Source: Paraburkholderia adhaesiva
GTDB lineage: Bacteria; Pseudomonadota; Gammaproteobacteria; Burkholderiales; Burkholderiaceae
Reading direction: 5' to 3'
NCBI RefSeq assembly: GCF_021390575.1
Contig: NZ_JAJEJQ010000001.1
Span: 2,642,501 to 2,706,500, forward strand
DNA: 64,000 nucleotides
Below, piece after piece: positions 28,809 to 39,214 of the stretch (position 1 is its first letter; each line of letters starts with the position of its first letter). Below the pieces are notes generated by a model that worked only from the letters and a program-made list of their open reading frames with translations, had not been told where the DNA came from and ran no database searches. The translations under genes were made by a program, and so were the position numbers.

Positions 28809-30509
28809 ATGCTGCCCGCATCACTGTTCAGTTCACTGTCCGATTTGCTGCCGATCACGCGGCCCCTTTCGCTATCCCGACTTGGCGCTTTGCTCCGCCG
28901 CGCGACACCGAGCCACGAGCGCGCCACCGCGAGCGCTGCCGTGCCAGCCGCCACGCGCACCGCATTCGCGATCAGGATTGCCTGCGCGGCCGTCGCAACG
29001 GCCTGCGTCGCCATGCCCGCCGCGCAAGCGCAGCCCGCAGAAGCGCGCTTGCCTTCGGTCAACGTCAGCACCGTGCTGCCGCCCACGGTGATGGCAGGCC
29101 TCGAACGCGCCCATGTGCCGCTGTCGGCGGTGAGCGTGGTGATCGAAAAGATCGGCGACCGCCAGCCAAGCGTGGCCGTCAACGCGGGACAGCCGATGAT
29201 GCCCGCCTCGACGATGAAGCTCGTCACGACCTGGACCGGCCTCGCGATGCTCGGGCCCGACTACCGCTGGAAAACGAGCGCGTTCACCGATGGCAGCGTG
29301 GATGCCGCCGGAACACTGCACGGCAATCTCTACATCAAGGGCACGGGCGATCCGAAGCTCGTGCCAGAAGAGCTGATCGATCTCGTACAGAAAATCCACG
29401 CGGCGGGCATCGCCCGTATCGACGGCACGCTCGTGCTCGACAAGAGCGAATTCGACGCTTCGACGCGCGATCTGCCACCCTTCGACGACGACGCCAGCGC
29501 CCCCTACAACGTCGGCCCCGACGCGTTGATGTATGCGTTCAAGGCGGTGTCGTTCACGTTCGCGCCGTCGAACGGAGGCGTCTCGATCGACGTCGTGCCG
29601 CCGGTTGCGCAATGGCAGATCGACAACCAGCTCCACGAACGCGGCGGCAAGTGCGGCGGCATGCTGCCGTCACCGCAGATCGCGCCAGGCGCGAACGGCC
29701 TCGTGACGGCGAGCTTCGGCGGCAGCTACGCGATGCGATGCGGCGAGCGCACGCTCAACATGGCTGCGCCCGTCGATCACAGTACGTTCTTCGCCGATGG
29801 TTTCCTCGCACTGTGGCAGCAGACGGGCGGCACCTTCAACGGCGCGGTCCACGACGGTGTCGTGCCACCGGGCGCACGCCTCATCGCGATTCATCAAAGC
29901 CCGCCACTCGCGGATGTCGTGCACGACATCAACAAGTTCAGCAACAACGTGATGGCGCGCAATCTGTTCCTCACGCTAGGTGCCGAGGCAGGCAAGCGAC
30001 CCGCGACAACCGCGAAGGCCGCTGCTGCCGTCACGACGTTCCTGCGCAAGAGCGGCATCTCCGCGCCCGAACTCGTGCTCGACAACGGTTGTGGCCTTTC
30101 GCGCGACGAGCACATCAGCGCCCTCTCGCTTGCGAACCTGCTCCAGGCCGCGAACGCGAGCCCGGTCGCGCAGCCGTTCGTCGACTCGCTGCCGGTGGCA
30201 GGCGTCGACGGAACGATGCGCAATAGACTCACGAACGCGGACGTGCTCGGCAACGCGCACATCAAGACCGGTACGCTGCGCGACGTGCGCGCGATCGCGG
30301 GCTACGTTGCTTCTCAGACCGGCGAAACGTGGATCGTCGTGAGCATCATCAACGACCCGCGCGCGGAGGCCGCACGCGAGGCCCATGACGCGCTGCTCGA
30401 GTGGATCTATAAGGGCATGCCCGAAGAGTCTCCGGTGTACGTAGAGGCACATCCGAAGCGCGTCGCGAAGCACATCCGTAAAAACCCCCAGCGCCGCGGC
30501 GGCCATTGA
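28809..30509 (+). CDS. dacB: D-alanyl-D-alanine carboxypeptidase/endopeptidase (PBP4)
   Basis: A class C low-molecular-mass penicillin-binding protein of about 566 residues that trims and opens peptidoglycan cross-links in the periplasm. The active-site motifs are Ser134-x-x-Lys137 (PASTMK), SNN (NKFSNNVMARNL) and KTG (HIKTGTLRD), spaced as in PBP4. A hydrophobic segment ending AMPAAQAQ (about residues 54-75) is the likely signal peptide, after an unusually long basic N-region. I start at the ATG at 28809; the frame is open to 28665. The C-terminus is basic (KHIRKNPQRRGGH). A fatty acid hydroxylase-family gene follows on the same strand. Confidence 0.93.
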   Translation: MLPASLFSSLSDLLPITRPLSLSRLGALLRRATPSHERATASAAVPAATRTAFAIRIACAAVATACVAMPAAQAQPAEARLPSVNVSTVLPPTVMAGLERAHVPLSAVSVVIEKIGDRQPSVAVNAGQPMMPASTMKLVTTWTGLAMLGPDYRWKTSAFTDGSVDAAGTLHGNLYIKGTGDPKLVPEELIDLVQKIHAAGIARIDGTLVLDKSEFDASTRDLPPFDDDASAPYNVGPDALMYAFKAVSFTFAPSNGGVSIDVVPPVAQWQIDNQLHERGGKCGGMLPSPQIAPGANGLVTASFGGSYAMRCGERTLNMAAPVDHSTFFADGFLALWQQTGGTFNGAVHDGVVPPGARLIAIHQSPPLADVVHDINKFSNNVMARNLFLTLGAEAGKRPATTAKAAAAVTTFLRKSGISAPELVLDNGCGLSRDEHISALSLANLLQAANASPVAQPFVDSLPVAGVDGTMRNRLTNADVLGNAHIKTGTLRDVRAIAGYVASQTGETWIVVSIINDPRAEAAREAHDALLEWIYKGMPEESPVYVEAHPKRVAKHIRKNPQRRGGH

Positions 30510-30728
30510 AAGTGCGGATCGACTTCGTGCAGCAGACCGAAGTCTCCCTCTAGCAAAGCCCCGCCTCCGGCACGTATTAGACGTGTACCCTGATGGGCAT
30601 CTTCCGGCGGCGCGCACGCGATGCGCCCCGGAACGCAAAAAGCGGCGCAGCCGCGCAACAACAGACAAGAGACAACAAGGGCGGTGCTTCACAGCACTGC
30701 CACCACCGGGACGAAGAGGAGGCCACAC

Positions 30729-31643
30729 GTGCGGTTCGATGCCGAATTGCTGCTGCTTGCACTCGCCCCTGTCTTTCTCTCCTTCATCGCCTGGGAAGCC
30801 TGGTATCTCGCACGCACGCGACCCGGCGCCGCGCTCTATACCTGGGCAGACACGCTATGCAACGCTACGCTCGCCTTGATGCACCAGGGCGCCGACAAGC
30901 TCGCGTGGCTCGTGGCCATTCCCGTCTACGCTTACGTCTACCAGCACTGGCGCATCGTCTCGTGGCAGCCGGGGTGGGTCGCATGGCTCGTGCTGTTCGT
31001 CGCGCAGGACTTCCTCTACTACGTGTTTCATCGCGCGAGCCATCGCGTGCGCTGGCTCTGGGCCGCGCACGTCGTTCATCACTCGTCGGAGCGGCTCAAC
31101 CTTTCCACGGCATTCCGGCAGAGCCTCATGTATCCCGTCGCGGGAATGTGGGTGTTCTGGATTCCGCTCGCCGTAATCGGCTTCACGCCGATGCAGATCG
31201 TCGCCATCGTGCTCGTCAATCTGGCGTTTCAGTTCTTTGTCCACACCGAAGTGGTCGGCAAGCTCGGCTGGCTCGAATACGTGCTCAACACACCGTCGAT
31301 ACATCGCGTGCACCACGCGCGTAACGACCGCTACATCGATCGGAATTACGCAGGAGTACTGGTGATATGGGACAGGCTATTCGGCAGCTACGTCGAAGAA
31401 GACGAGAACGACCCGCCTGAATACGGCATCGTCGAGCCGCTCCACAGTTACAACCCGCTGAAAGCGACGTTCCACGAATGGCTATCGATGGCGCACGACT
31501 TCGCGCAGATGCCCGACTGGCGCAGTCGCTTCGCCGCGTTGTTCGCGCCACCCGAATGGGCTGCGCGGTTGCATGCTGAACAACCCGCACCGGCCAGTTC
31601 GTGCGTAGACGCGAACGTGACCGAAAACAACATCAGGGGCTAA
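30729..31643 (+). CDS. Fatty acid hydroxylase/sterol desaturase family protein
   Basis: A 304-residue integral membrane protein with the di-iron histidine motifs of the superfamily: HRASH, HVVHHSS and HRVHHARN, set between about five hydrophobic helices. Members hydroxylate or desaturate lipids or sterol-like substrates; the bacterial substrate here cannot be told from sequence. I start at the GTG at 30729, because GAGGAGG sits nine bases ahead of it and the next residues lead straight into the first helix. The ATG at 30621 gives a hydrophilic extension. It follows dacB on the same strand, with an intrinsic terminator downstream. Confidence 0.88.
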   Translation: MRFDAELLLLALAPVFLSFIAWEAWYLARTRPGAALYTWADTLCNATLALMHQGADKLAWLVAIPVYAYVYQHWRIVSWQPGWVAWLVLFVAQDFLYYVFHRASHRVRWLWAAHVVHHSSERLNLSTAFRQSLMYPVAGMWVFWIPLAVIGFTPMQIVAIVLVNLAFQFFVHTEVVGKLGWLEYVLNTPSIHRVHHARNDRYIDRNYAGVLVIWDRLFGSYVEEDENDPPEYGIVEPLHSYNPLKATFHEWLSMAHDFAQMPDWRSRFAALFAPPEWAARLHAEQPAPASSCVDANVTENNIRG

Positions 31644-31717
31644 CAGGAGCCAGGCAGCGCGCCGGGATTCCGGCGCATGCAGTCCGCGTCCGGCGCAACG
31701 CGCCGGGCGCGACTCAA

Positions 31718-31757
31718 ATGCCCCGCTCGCCGTTCAGGCAGCGGGGCGTTTTCTTGT
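31718..31757 (+). terminator. Intrinsic terminator after the desaturase-family gene
   Basis: GCCCCGCT (31720-31727), a 12-base loop and AGCGGGGC (31740-31747), followed by GTTTTCTTGTTT. It ends the plus-strand dacB/desaturase transcripts. Confidence 0.88.
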
Positions 31758-31825
31758 TTCAGCCAGAAAGATTGACGATGCCCGCCGCGTAATGCGACAG
31801 AAACGCGGCGGAACGCGGAATGCGA

Positions 31826-32860
31826 TCAGTCCTGCTGCGCCTCAAACGCCGCGGCGGCGCGTCCGAGCCGGTCGTTCACGGCGATCCATTCGATCGTTTC
31901 GGGGAGCTTCTCGATCAGGATGCGCGCGACGTTTGCGCGATCGAGCGCGCGCAGCAAGCCATAAAGCTCGCGCGCATAGACTTGCGGATCCTCGGGCGCG
32001 GCGATGAAATGCACGTCCGGTGCACTCGCCCAGGCACCCGAACGCGAGGCGCGGGCCACGAGCGCCACCGACTCGCCGTTCGCACGCGCGGCAGTCAGCA
32101 TGGGCTCCAGCGCCTCGAACGGCAGCAGCGCGAGCGGCGTGCGCGGCGCGTAGTGCGCCTTGAGCGTACCCGACGCGCGAGGCGCCGTGGCATCCGATCC
32201 GTCAGGCAGTCGCGGTGCTTCGCCGAGCACGCGCGCGATATCGTGCGGCGTGACATGCCCCGGCCGCAGGAGCGCCGGAAAACCACGCGAGAGATCGAGA
32301 ATCGTCGATTCGATGCCGACGTCGCTCGCACCACCGTCCAGCACATACACGGACGAGCCGAACTCATCGCGAACGTGCTGCGCCGTGGTCGGGCTGACAT
32401 GGCCGAAGCGGTTCGCCGAAGGCGCCGCGACGCCGCCGTGACCGCCGCGTCGTTGCGAAAACGCAGCGAGCAACTTCTGCGCGACCGGATGCGACGGGCA
32501 GCGCAGGCCGACCGAATCCTGACCGCCACTCACCGCGTCGGGGATGCGCGGATGGCGCTTGACGATCAGCGTGAGCGGGCCGGGCCAGAAGGCATCGACG
32601 AGCTTCTGTGCCGCTTCAGGCCACTCGGCGGCCCAGTACTGCGGATCGCCGCCCGGCGGCAGATGCACGATCACCGGATGATTCGCCGGCCGACCCTTGG
32701 CCGCGTAGATTCGCGCGACGGCGTCGGGGTTTGCCGCGTCGGCGCCGAGCCCGTACACGGTCTCCGTCGGGAACGCGACGAGTTCACCCGCATCGAGCAG
32801 CGCGGCGGCCTGTTCGATCACGGCATCGGTGACGTTGGTGGAATCGTGCTGCACGGTCAT
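31826..32860 (-). CDS. sua5: L-threonylcarbamoyladenylate synthase (Sua5/TsaC)
   Basis: The 344-residue cytoplasmic enzyme makes threonylcarbamoyl-AMP from threonine, bicarbonate and ATP, the first step of the tRNA t6A37 modification. It contains the YrdC domain (GELVAFPTETVYGLGADA, KGRPANHPVIVH, PGPLTLI, APSANRFGHVSPT) and the C-terminal Sua5 domain (about residues 215-344), so it is the long Sua5 form rather than the short TsaC. I use the ATG at 32860; the frame open to 33043 overlaps purK. It is the last gene of the purine-gene run, 14 bp after the purK stop. Confidence 0.95.
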   Translation of the reverse strand: MTVQHDSTNVTDAVIEQAAALLDAGELVAFPTETVYGLGADAANPDAVARIYAAKGRPANHPVIVHLPPGGDPQYWAAEWPEAAQKLVDAFWPGPLTLIVKRHPRIPDAVSGGQDSVGLRCPSHPVAQKLLAAFSQRRGGHGGVAAPSANRFGHVSPTTAQHVRDEFGSSVYVLDGGASDVGIESTILDLSRGFPALLRPGHVTPHDIARVLGEAPRLPDGSDATAPRASGTLKAHYAPRTPLALLPFEALEPMLTAARANGESVALVARASRSGAWASAPDVHFIAAPEDPQVYARELYGLLRALDRANVARILIEKLPETIEWIAVNDRLGRAAAAFEAQQD

Positions 32861-32874
32861 GGAGTCAGCCAACC

Positions 32875-34092
32875 TCAACTCGTGGCGATGTGCAGCAAAC
32901 GTGCGCACTCGCGCGCGGCTGCGCGCGCTTCGTCGAGCGTCGGCGCCGTGAAATTCACGTGGCCCATCTTGCGGCCAACGCGCGCTTCTTCCTTGCCATA
33001 CAGATGCAGACGTGCAGCCGGCATCGCGGCCACCTGGTCCCACGGCGGCGGAACGGGCGCGGCGCCTTTCTGCGGTTTCGCCTCACCGACAGCGCACGGG
33101 AACCACACGTCGCCGAGGATGTTCAGCATCACGGCCGGCGAGTGCTGGCGTGTGTCGCCGAGCGGCATGCCGGTCATCGCGCGCACCTGCTGCTCGAACT
33201 GGCCGGTCGCGCAGGCATCGACCGTGTAGTGACCCGAGTTGTGCGGACGCGGCGCCATTTCGTTGGCGACGAGCGAGCCGTCCTCGAGGATGAAGAATTC
33301 CACGCACAGCACGCCGACATAGCCGAGCTTCGCCGCGATCTGCATCGCCGCCTGCTGCGCCTGCTGGACGAGCGCGGGGCTCGCGTCGGGCGCGGGAACG
33401 ATGGTGTGCGAAAGCACGCCGTTACGGTGCGTGTTCTGCGCGAGCGGATAGACGGCGCTCGCGCCGTTGATGCCGCGCGCGATCAGCGCCGACACCTCGA
33501 ACTTCAGCGGCAGGCGCTTTTCCAGCACGCACGGCACGCCGCCGAGCGACGCATGCGCCTCGCGCACTTCGGCAGCGTTGCCGACGCGCACCTGGCCCTT
33601 GCCGTCATAGCCGAGCCGCGCGGTCTTGAGAATGCCCGGCAGCACGGCGGCGATCGCATCGTCGTCCATGGAGGCGAGCGCCTGCGACGACTCGATCACC
33701 ACATGCGGTGCAACCGGCACGCCGGCGGCAACGATGAAGCGCTTCTCGGCGATGCGGTCCTGCGCCACGGCCACGCAGCGGCCCATGGGGCTCACGAAGG
33801 TCGATCGGGCGAGCGCGTCGAGGCTCGCGGCGGGCACGTTCTCGAACTCGGTCGAAACGGCCGCGCAAAGGCGCGAGAGTTCGGTCAGCGCGGCTTCGTC
33901 GTCGTAGGCGGCGCGCAGATGGCGGTCGGCCACGGTGCCAGCCGGGCTCGCCGGATCCGGATCGAGCACGGCGACGCGATAGCCCATCGCCTGGGCGGCA
34001 AAACAGAACATGCGGCCGAGCTGGCCGCCACCCACCATGCCAAGCCAGGCGCCGGGCAGGATCGGTGAAACCGGAGTGTTGTCAGGGGTCAT
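32875..34092 (-). CDS. purK: N5-carboxyaminoimidazole ribonucleotide synthase PurK
   Basis: The 405-residue ATP-grasp enzyme converts AIR, ATP and bicarbonate to N5-CAIR in purine synthesis. The N-terminal dinucleotide-like motif [12 protein letters not shown], the ATP-binding [26 protein letters not shown] and the metal-binding [25 protein letters not shown] are all present. I use the ATG at 34092 ([10 protein letters not shown]). It lies downstream of purE, whose mutase product uses its product, and upstream of sua5 on the same strand; the tight spacing indicates an operon. Confidence 0.97.
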   Translation of the reverse strand: MTPDNTPVSPILPGAWLGMVGGGQLGRMFCFAAQAMGYRVAVLDPDPASPAGTVADRHLRAAYDDEAALTELSRLCAAVSTEFENVPAASLDALARSTFVSPMGRCVAVAQDRIAEKRFIVAAGVPVAPHVVIESSQALASMDDDAIAAVLPGILKTARLGYDGKGQVRVGNAAEVREAHASLGGVPCVLEKRLPLKFEVSALIARGINGASAVYPLAQNTHRNGVLSHTIVPAPDASPALVQQAQQAAMQIAAKLGYVGVLCVEFFILEDGSLVANEMAPRPHNSGHYTVDACATGQFEQQVRAMTGMPLGDTRQHSPAVMLNILGDVWFPCAVGEAKPQKGAAPVPPPWDQVAAMPAARLHLYGKEEARVGRKMGHVNFTAPTLDEARAAARECARLLHIATS

Positions 34093-34193
34093 TTCAGTGA
34101 TCGGTCGCGGCTGCCAGGGCGCGAGAGAGCGCACGGGCGAGGCCGGGGTTTAACGTCGAAGCGGGGCGTCCTGCCCTGCCCCGACGATGGCGC

Positions 34194-34712
34194 TTACAGC
34201 GCCGGCAACACCATCGCGTGCGCGGCTTCGTTCTGGCGCACGCGGAAAGCAGCGAGCTTGTTCGCGTAGTCGCTGTCGGTCCCGCTCAGGATCGACACGG
34301 CGAAGAGCGCCGCATTGGCCGCGCCCGCCTCGCCGATGGCGAAAGTCGCGACCGGCACGCCCTTGGGCATCTGCACAATCGAATGGAGCGAATCGACGCC
34401 CTTCAGGTACTTGCTCGCGACAGGCACGCCCAGCACCGGCACGGTGGTCTTGGCGGCCAGCATGCCCGGCAGATGCGCCGCCCCGCCCGCGCCCGCGATG
34501 ATCGCGCGCAGGCCGCGCTCGCGGGCCTTTTCGGCGTACTCGAACATCTCGTCGGGCATGCGGTGCGCCGAGACGACCTTCGCTTCATAAGCGACGCCGA
34601 ACTCCTGCAGGATCGCGACCGCCTGCTTCATCGTTTCCCAGTCGGAGCTGGAACCCATCAGCACGCCGACGAGCGGCGCCGCGTGCTGGTGAGCCGTCTG
34701 TACTTCGCTCAT
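34194..34712 (-). CDS. purE: N5-carboxyaminoimidazole ribonucleotide mutase PurE
   Basis: The 172-residue class I PurE moves the carboxyl group of N5-CAIR to C4, giving CAIR. The signature [14 protein letters not shown], the catalytic [11 protein letters not shown] and the [16 protein letters not shown] loop are visible. The adjacent purK supplies N5-CAIR, so the two-step bacterial route is encoded together. The ATG at 34712 is preceded by AAGGAAAT. It follows purC by about 105 bp on the same strand. Confidence 0.98.
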   Translation of the reverse strand: MSEVQTAHQHAAPLVGVLMGSSSDWETMKQAVAILQEFGVAYEAKVVSAHRMPDEMFEYAEKARERGLRAIIAGAGGAAHLPGMLAAKTTVPVLGVPVASKYLKGVDSLHSIVQMPKGVPVATFAIGEAGAANAALFAVSILSGTDSDYANKLAAFRVRQNEAAHAMVLPAL

Positions 34713-34817
34713 TTCCTTCCTTTTCCCGCGATTGTCGCCGCGAATTTGCCGCGCTTTTTACTGCGCTTTTTGCAGTGATGCGCGGCAAGCGCGCATCGAA
34801 CCCAGTCAAGCCAGAGA

Positions 34818-35708
34818 TCAGACCAGCTTCTGGCCGGTGAGGCGCTCGAGCGCCTCCTGATACTTCGCGGACGTCTTCTCGATCACCTCGTCGGGCAGCT
34901 TCGGCGCGGGCGGCTCCTTCGCCCAGTTCTGGGTTTCGAGCCAGTCGCGCACGAACTGCTTGTCGAACGACGGCGGATTCGAGCCGACCTGATACTGGTC
35001 GGCGGGCCAGAAACGCGACGAGTCGGCGGTGAGCGCCTCGTCCATCAGATACAGCTGGCCGTGGTTGTCGAGACCGAATTCGAACTTCGTGTCGGCGATG
35101 ATGATGCCGCGCGTGGCAGCGTAATCGGCCGCTTCCTTGTACAGCTTGATCGAGATTTCCTTGATCGTGCGCGAGAGTTCGGTGCCGATGCGGCGCTCCA
35201 TCTCTTCGTACGTGATGTTCTCGTCGTGGTGGCCCATTTCGGCCTTCGCTGCCGGCGTGAAAATCGGCTCGGGCAGCTTCTGCGCGTTTTGCAGGCCCGG
35301 CGGCAGTTCGACGCCGCACACGGCGCCGGTCGCCTGGTAGTCCTTCCAGCCGCTGCCCGCCAGATAGCCGCGCACGACCGCCTCGACGAGGATCGGCTCG
35401 AGGCGCTTCACGACGACCGCGCGGCCCTTCACCTGTGCGACTTCATCGGCGGCGACGACCGTTTCCGGATCGACGCCCGTCAGATGGTTCGGCACGACGT
35501 GCTCGAGCTTTTCGAACCAGAAGTTCGCCATCTGGTTCAGCACCTGGCCCTTGCGCGGAATCGGCTCGCCCATGATGACGTCGAACGCCGACAGACGGTC
35601 GGTCGTGACGATCAGCAGCTTGTCGTTGCCAACGGCATAGTTGTCGCGGACCTTGCCGCGGCCGAGGAGCGGCAGCGAGCGAAGCGTGGATTCGTAAAGG
35701 GTAGACAT
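34818..35708 (-). CDS. purC: Phosphoribosylaminoimidazole-succinocarboxamide synthase PurC
   Basis: The 296-residue SAICAR synthetase joins CAIR with aspartate using ATP, the step after PurE. Family motifs are the N-terminal [29 protein letters not shown], of which GKVRDNY and TDRLSAFD are diagnostic, [24 protein letters not shown] in the centre, and IADTKFEFG near residue 200. Its 296 residues make it the longer yeast-like form common in Burkholderia, compared with about 240 in E. coli. It lies between fba and purE on the same strand; a hairpin with T-run after fba suggests it has its own promoter. Confidence 0.97.
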   Translation of the reverse strand: MSTLYESTLRSLPLLGRGKVRDNYAVGNDKLLIVTTDRLSAFDVIMGEPIPRKGQVLNQMANFWFEKLEHVVPNHLTGVDPETVVAADEVAQVKGRAVVVKRLEPILVEAVVRGYLAGSGWKDYQATGAVCGVELPPGLQNAQKLPEPIFTPAAKAEMGHHDENITYEEMERRIGTELSRTIKEISIKLYKEAADYAATRGIIIADTKFEFGLDNHGQLYLMDEALTADSSRFWPADQYQVGSNPPSFDKQFVRDWLETQNWAKEPPAPKLPDEVIEKTSAKYQEALERLTGQKLV

Positions 35709-35778
35709 CGTCGTGATTCGCTATAAAAACGTGGCGGGACCGGCGGAAATCCGGACCAAACGTGGACTGATAGGGTAA

Positions 35779-35823
35779 ATCAAAAAGCCAGTCGCCGTTC
35801 CCCAGCCTGGCGGAGACGGCGAC
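35779..35823 (-). terminator. Intrinsic terminator after fba
   Basis: On the minus strand GTCGCCGT pairs with ACGGCGAC (35823-35816 with 35798-35791), with an inner GCC/GGC pairing, and is followed by TGGCTTTTTGATTT. It separates fba from purC. Confidence 0.7.
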
Positions 35824-35916
35824 GATCCTGCAGCGCCTGATGCAAAACTTTGCACCCGCCGTGGCGCCCGTCCCGCCCTGCCGGACGGATGAGCAACACG
35901 GCGGTGGCGCGTCGCG

Positions 35917-36981
35917 TCAGCGAACGATCTGCGCGAGTTCGCCCGACTTGTACTTCTCGGCGATCTTGTCGAGCGAGACCGGCTTGATCTTGCCTGCCTG
36001 GCCTTCGCAGCCGAACGCCAGATAACGATCGACGCAGACCTTCTTCGCGGCTTCGCGGGCCGGCTTCAGGTAGTCGCGCGGGTCGAACTTCGACGGATTC
36101 TCGAACATGTAGCGACGGATCGCGCCCGTGATTGCGAGACGCAGGTCCGTGTCGATGTTGATTTTGCGCACGCCGTGACGGATGCCTTCCTGGATTTCCT
36201 CGACCGGCACGCCGTAGGTTTCCTTCATGTCGCCGCCGAATTCGCGGATTTCCGCGAGCAGTTCCTGCGGCACCGACGACGAACCGTGCATCACGAGGTG
36301 CGTGTTCGGAATGCGGGCGTGGATTTCCTTGATGCGCTGGATCGACAGGATGTCGCCCGTGGGCTTCTTCGAAAACTTGTACGCGCCGTGCGAGGTGCCG
36401 ATCGCAATCGCCAGTGCATCGCACTGCGTGAGCTTCACGAAGTCGGCGGCCTGCTCCGGATCGGTCAGCAGTTGCTCGCGCGTCATCGTGCCGTCGGCGC
36501 CGTGACCGTCTTCCTTGTCGCCCTTCATCGTTTCCAGCGAACCGAGCACGCCCAGTTCCGCTTCGACCGTGATACCGATCGAGTGCGCCACTTCGATAAC
36601 CTTCCTCGACACGTCCACGTTGTACTCATACGACGCCACGGTCTTGCCGTCTGCTTCGAGCGAGCCGTCCATCATCACGCTCGTGAAGCCGCTCTTGATC
36701 GCTGCCATGCAGACCGCCGGCGACTGGCCGTGGTCCTGGTGCATCACGACCGGAATATGCGGATACGACTCGACCGCCGCTTCGATCAGGTGGCGCAGGA
36801 ACGCCTCGCCTGCATATTTGCGCGCGCCCGCCGACGCCTGCATGATCACCGGCGCGCCGACCTGGTCAGCCGCGGCCATGATGGCCTGGACCTGCTCCAG
36901 ATTGTTCACGTTGAACGCCGGCAGACCGTAGCCGTTCTCGGCCGCGTGATCGAGCAGTTGTCGCATTGAAACGAGAGGCAT
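35917..36981 (-). CDS. fba: Fructose-bisphosphate aldolase, class II
   Basis: The 354-residue zinc enzyme splits fructose 1,6-bisphosphate into dihydroxyacetone phosphate and glyceraldehyde 3-phosphate and works in reverse for gluconeogenesis. Zinc and catalytic motifs are visible: [10 protein letters not shown], the GTSHGAYKF histidine and [10 protein letters not shown], together with [10 protein letters not shown] at the N-terminus. The ATG at 36981 gives [19 protein letters not shown]; the frame open to 37029 has no support. The gene follows pyk on the same strand. It belongs to the Calvin-cycle-type (fructose/sedoheptulose) subgroup by my reading, less certain than the enzyme call. Confidence 0.97.
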   Translation of the reverse strand: MPLVSMRQLLDHAAENGYGLPAFNVNNLEQVQAIMAAADQVGAPVIMQASAGARKYAGEAFLRHLIEAAVESYPHIPVVMHQDHGQSPAVCMAAIKSGFTSVMMDGSLEADGKTVASYEYNVDVSRKVIEVAHSIGITVEAELGVLGSLETMKGDKEDGHGADGTMTREQLLTDPEQAADFVKLTQCDALAIAIGTSHGAYKFSKKPTGDILSIQRIKEIHARIPNTHLVMHGSSSVPQELLAEIREFGGDMKETYGVPVEEIQEGIRHGVRKINIDTDLRLAITGAIRRYMFENPSKFDPRDYLKPAREAAKKVCVDRYLAFGCEGQAGKIKPVSLDKIAEKYKSGELAQIVR

Positions 36982-37315
36982 TGTGCTACTCCTTTGATTT
37001 AAAACGAAATCCCGTGTGTCGCCGGCCATCTCGTGTAGCCGGTCGAGCGCGGCCTGGCGGCCGCTGCCCGCGTGGTCACCGCGGGCTCAATGGCGAGATT
37101 TTATCGCGAAGCCGCGCCCCTCCCTGGCCGAATCACGTAACCAGCATCAAATCGGCCTGTCCGCGCGTCATGGTGACCGGTCAACGTTGAAAGCGCGTTG
37201 ACAGCAAGCTGACCGCCCGGTAGAGGGGCCGCACGGCCTCCCGATCATGCGAAATGCGGTGCGGACTGCGGCCCGGCTTGTTCCAGCGTTTGTGCCAGGA
37301 AGCCAGGCCGCACAG
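36982..37315. other. pyk-fba spacer, no gene
   Basis: The 334 bases between pyk and fba contain no credible reading frame. Near the fba start the sequence turns AT-rich (TTTGATTTAAAACG on the plus strand), which is the likely fba promoter/leader. A weak inverted pair (GTCAACG at 37180-37186 and CGTTGAC at 37196-37202) could mark the pyk 3' end, but no T-run follows. Confidence 0.5.
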
Positions 37316-38752
37316 TTACAGCACGTCTCCGACACGCACGATCTTCAGCGTGTTCGTGCCGCCCGGCTGGCCCATCGGCTCGCCGACGGTCAGCACGACC
37401 ACGTCACCACGCGACGCATAGCCCTTGCTCACCACCACCTCGATCGCCTGCTGGAGCGCCGTGTCGCGGTCGCTGCTGGTGTCGAGATGCAGCGGCGTGA
37501 CGTTGCGGTAGAGCGCCATGGCGCGCTCGCTGCCCGTGCGCGGCGTGAGCGCGAAGATCGGCACATGGATCCAGTGACGCGACATCCACAGCGCGGTCGA
37601 ACCCGAATCCGTGAGCGCCACGATCGCCTTCGCGCCGAGGTGGAACGCCGTGAACAGCGCGCCCATCGCGATCGACTGATCGATACGTCCAAAAGTCCGG
37701 TCAAGAAAGTCCTTGTCGAGCTCGGACTGCTCGGACTTCTCGGCTTCGAGACAGATCGCTGCCATCGCCTCGATGGTCTGCACCGGATACTTGCCCGCCG
37801 CCGACTCCGCCGAAAGCATCACGGCGTCGGTGCCGTCGAGCACCGCGTTTGCGACGTCCGACACCTCGGCGCGCGTCGGCACCGGTGCGTGGATCATCGA
37901 CTCCATCATCTGCGTGGCGGTGATGACGAACTTGTTCGACTCGCGCGCCATGCGGATCATGCGCTTTTGCAGCGCGGGCACCGCGGCGTTGCCGACTTCG
38001 ACCGCGAGATCGCCGCGCGCAACCATGATGCCGTCCGACGCATCGAGAATCTCCTGCAGCGCCGGAATGGCCTCGGCGCGCTCGATCTTCGCGATCATCT
38101 TCGGCTTGATGCCGTAGGGCGCGCCCGCGATGTTCGCGAGTTGGCGCGACATTTCCATGTCGGTGGCGTTCTTCGGGAACGACACGGCGACGTAGTCCGC
38201 ACCGAGCGCGAGCGCCGTGCGGATGTCCTCCATGTCTTTCGCCGTCAGCGCTGGCGCCGTGAGGCCGCCGCCCTGCCGGTTGATGCCCTTGTTGTTCGAC
38301 AGGTCGCCGCCGATTTTCACGACCGTATGGATCTCGCTGCCGATCACGCGCACGACGTCGAGCACGATGATGCCGTCATTGAGCAGCAGCACATCGCCGG
38401 GCCTCAGGTCGCGCGGCAGGTCCTTGTAGTCGAGGCCGACGCGATCGTCGTTACCGAGTTCGCAGTTGGCGTCGAGGATGAACGGCTTGCCGGGCTCGAG
38501 CGTGGTCTTGCCGTTCTCGAATTTACCGACACGAATCTTCGGGCCCTGCAGGTCGGCCATGATCCCGACCTCCCTACCGGCCTGACGGGCGCACTCCCGC
38601 ACGGTTTCGGCACGCTGGCGGTGGTCGTCCGCTGTGCCGTGCGAGAAGTTGAGGCGCACCACGTCCAGTCCCGCGTGAATCATTTGCAGCAGGACGTCCG
38701 GCGTACTGGAAGCCGGACCGATGGTGGCGACAATCTTGGTGGCGCGATGCAT
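37316..38752 (-). CDS. pyk: Pyruvate kinase
   Basis: The 478-residue glycolytic enzyme makes pyruvate and ATP from phosphoenolpyruvate and ADP. It starts MHRATKIVATIGPASSTPDVL; family motifs include RLNFSHG, MADLQGPKIRVG, the metal-site MIAKIERAEAI, MVARGDLAVEVG and the signature TATQMMESMIHAPVPTRAE. The C-terminal allosteric domain is complete. AGGAG precedes the ATG at 38752. The frame stays open for another 154 codons upstream to the pgk stop codon, but that part is Ala-rich and unlike any pyruvate kinase. The gene lies between pgk and fba. Confidence 0.97.
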   Translation of the reverse strand: MHRATKIVATIGPASSTPDVLLQMIHAGLDVVRLNFSHGTADDHRQRAETVRECARQAGREVGIMADLQGPKIRVGKFENGKTTLEPGKPFILDANCELGNDDRVGLDYKDLPRDLRPGDVLLLNDGIIVLDVVRVIGSEIHTVVKIGGDLSNNKGINRQGGGLTAPALTAKDMEDIRTALALGADYVAVSFPKNATDMEMSRQLANIAGAPYGIKPKMIAKIERAEAIPALQEILDASDGIMVARGDLAVEVGNAAVPALQKRMIRMARESNKFVITATQMMESMIHAPVPTRAEVSDVANAVLDGTDAVMLSAESAAGKYPVQTIEAMAAICLEAEKSEQSELDKDFLDRTFGRIDQSIAMGALFTAFHLGAKAIVALTDSGSTALWMSRHWIHVPIFALTPRTGSERAMALYRNVTPLHLDTSSDRDTALQQAIEVVVSKGYASRGDVVVLTVGEPMGQPGGTNTLKIVRVGDVL

Positions 38753-39214
38753 GAGTCTCCTCGTCTGGAAAGGATCGCTGGAAGAAACGCCGCTGCGAGA
38801 AGGACAAGCCGGGTCAAGCGCACCTGCGCCATTGCCGGGACGCGCGCCGGTGAGATCCGGCGTCGCTTTGTGTGACGGCGCGAGAGACGCGGCGGCCGGA
38901 TCGGACGATCTGGCCTCGCGCGCCTGCGCCATCTGTGCGGCGTGCTCGCGGTTTGTGCATGCGCTTTCTCGCGCTGCGTCCGCGGCCGCCGCCGGGAAAC
39001 TTGCGTCCGCCAGCGCAGATGCCTGCGCTTCGGACGGCGCCGCATCAGCCGTGGCTGTCGCGGCGGTGGTAGATGTTGCAAGCGTGGCGGTCGACTCAGA
39101 CGCGTTCAGCGCATGCACCGCCAGTGCCGAGGGTACTACGCGCCCCGCTGCTGCGGCCACCGTGCGCTGCTTGGCGCGCACTCGGGCCGGTTTCGCAGCG
39201 CGGCGCGGTGCCAC
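38753..39214 (-). other. pgk-pyk spacer with a long Ala-rich open frame
   Basis: A frame in phase with pyk is open for 154 codons, beginning GTG at 39214 immediately after the pgk stop. It encodes a basic start (MAPRRAAKPARVRAKQRT) and then a low-complexity Ala/Ser/Thr-rich stretch. The plus strand is also open here (38721-39218), as expected of biased GC-rich DNA. I see no ribosome-binding site for the GTG and regard coding as unproven; the spacer probably also carries the pyk promoter. Confidence 0.4.

Noticed and set aside
37247-38875. 542-codon plus-strand frame opposite pyruvate kinase
   Set aside because: Same antisense effect; no ribosome-binding site and no recognisable domain.
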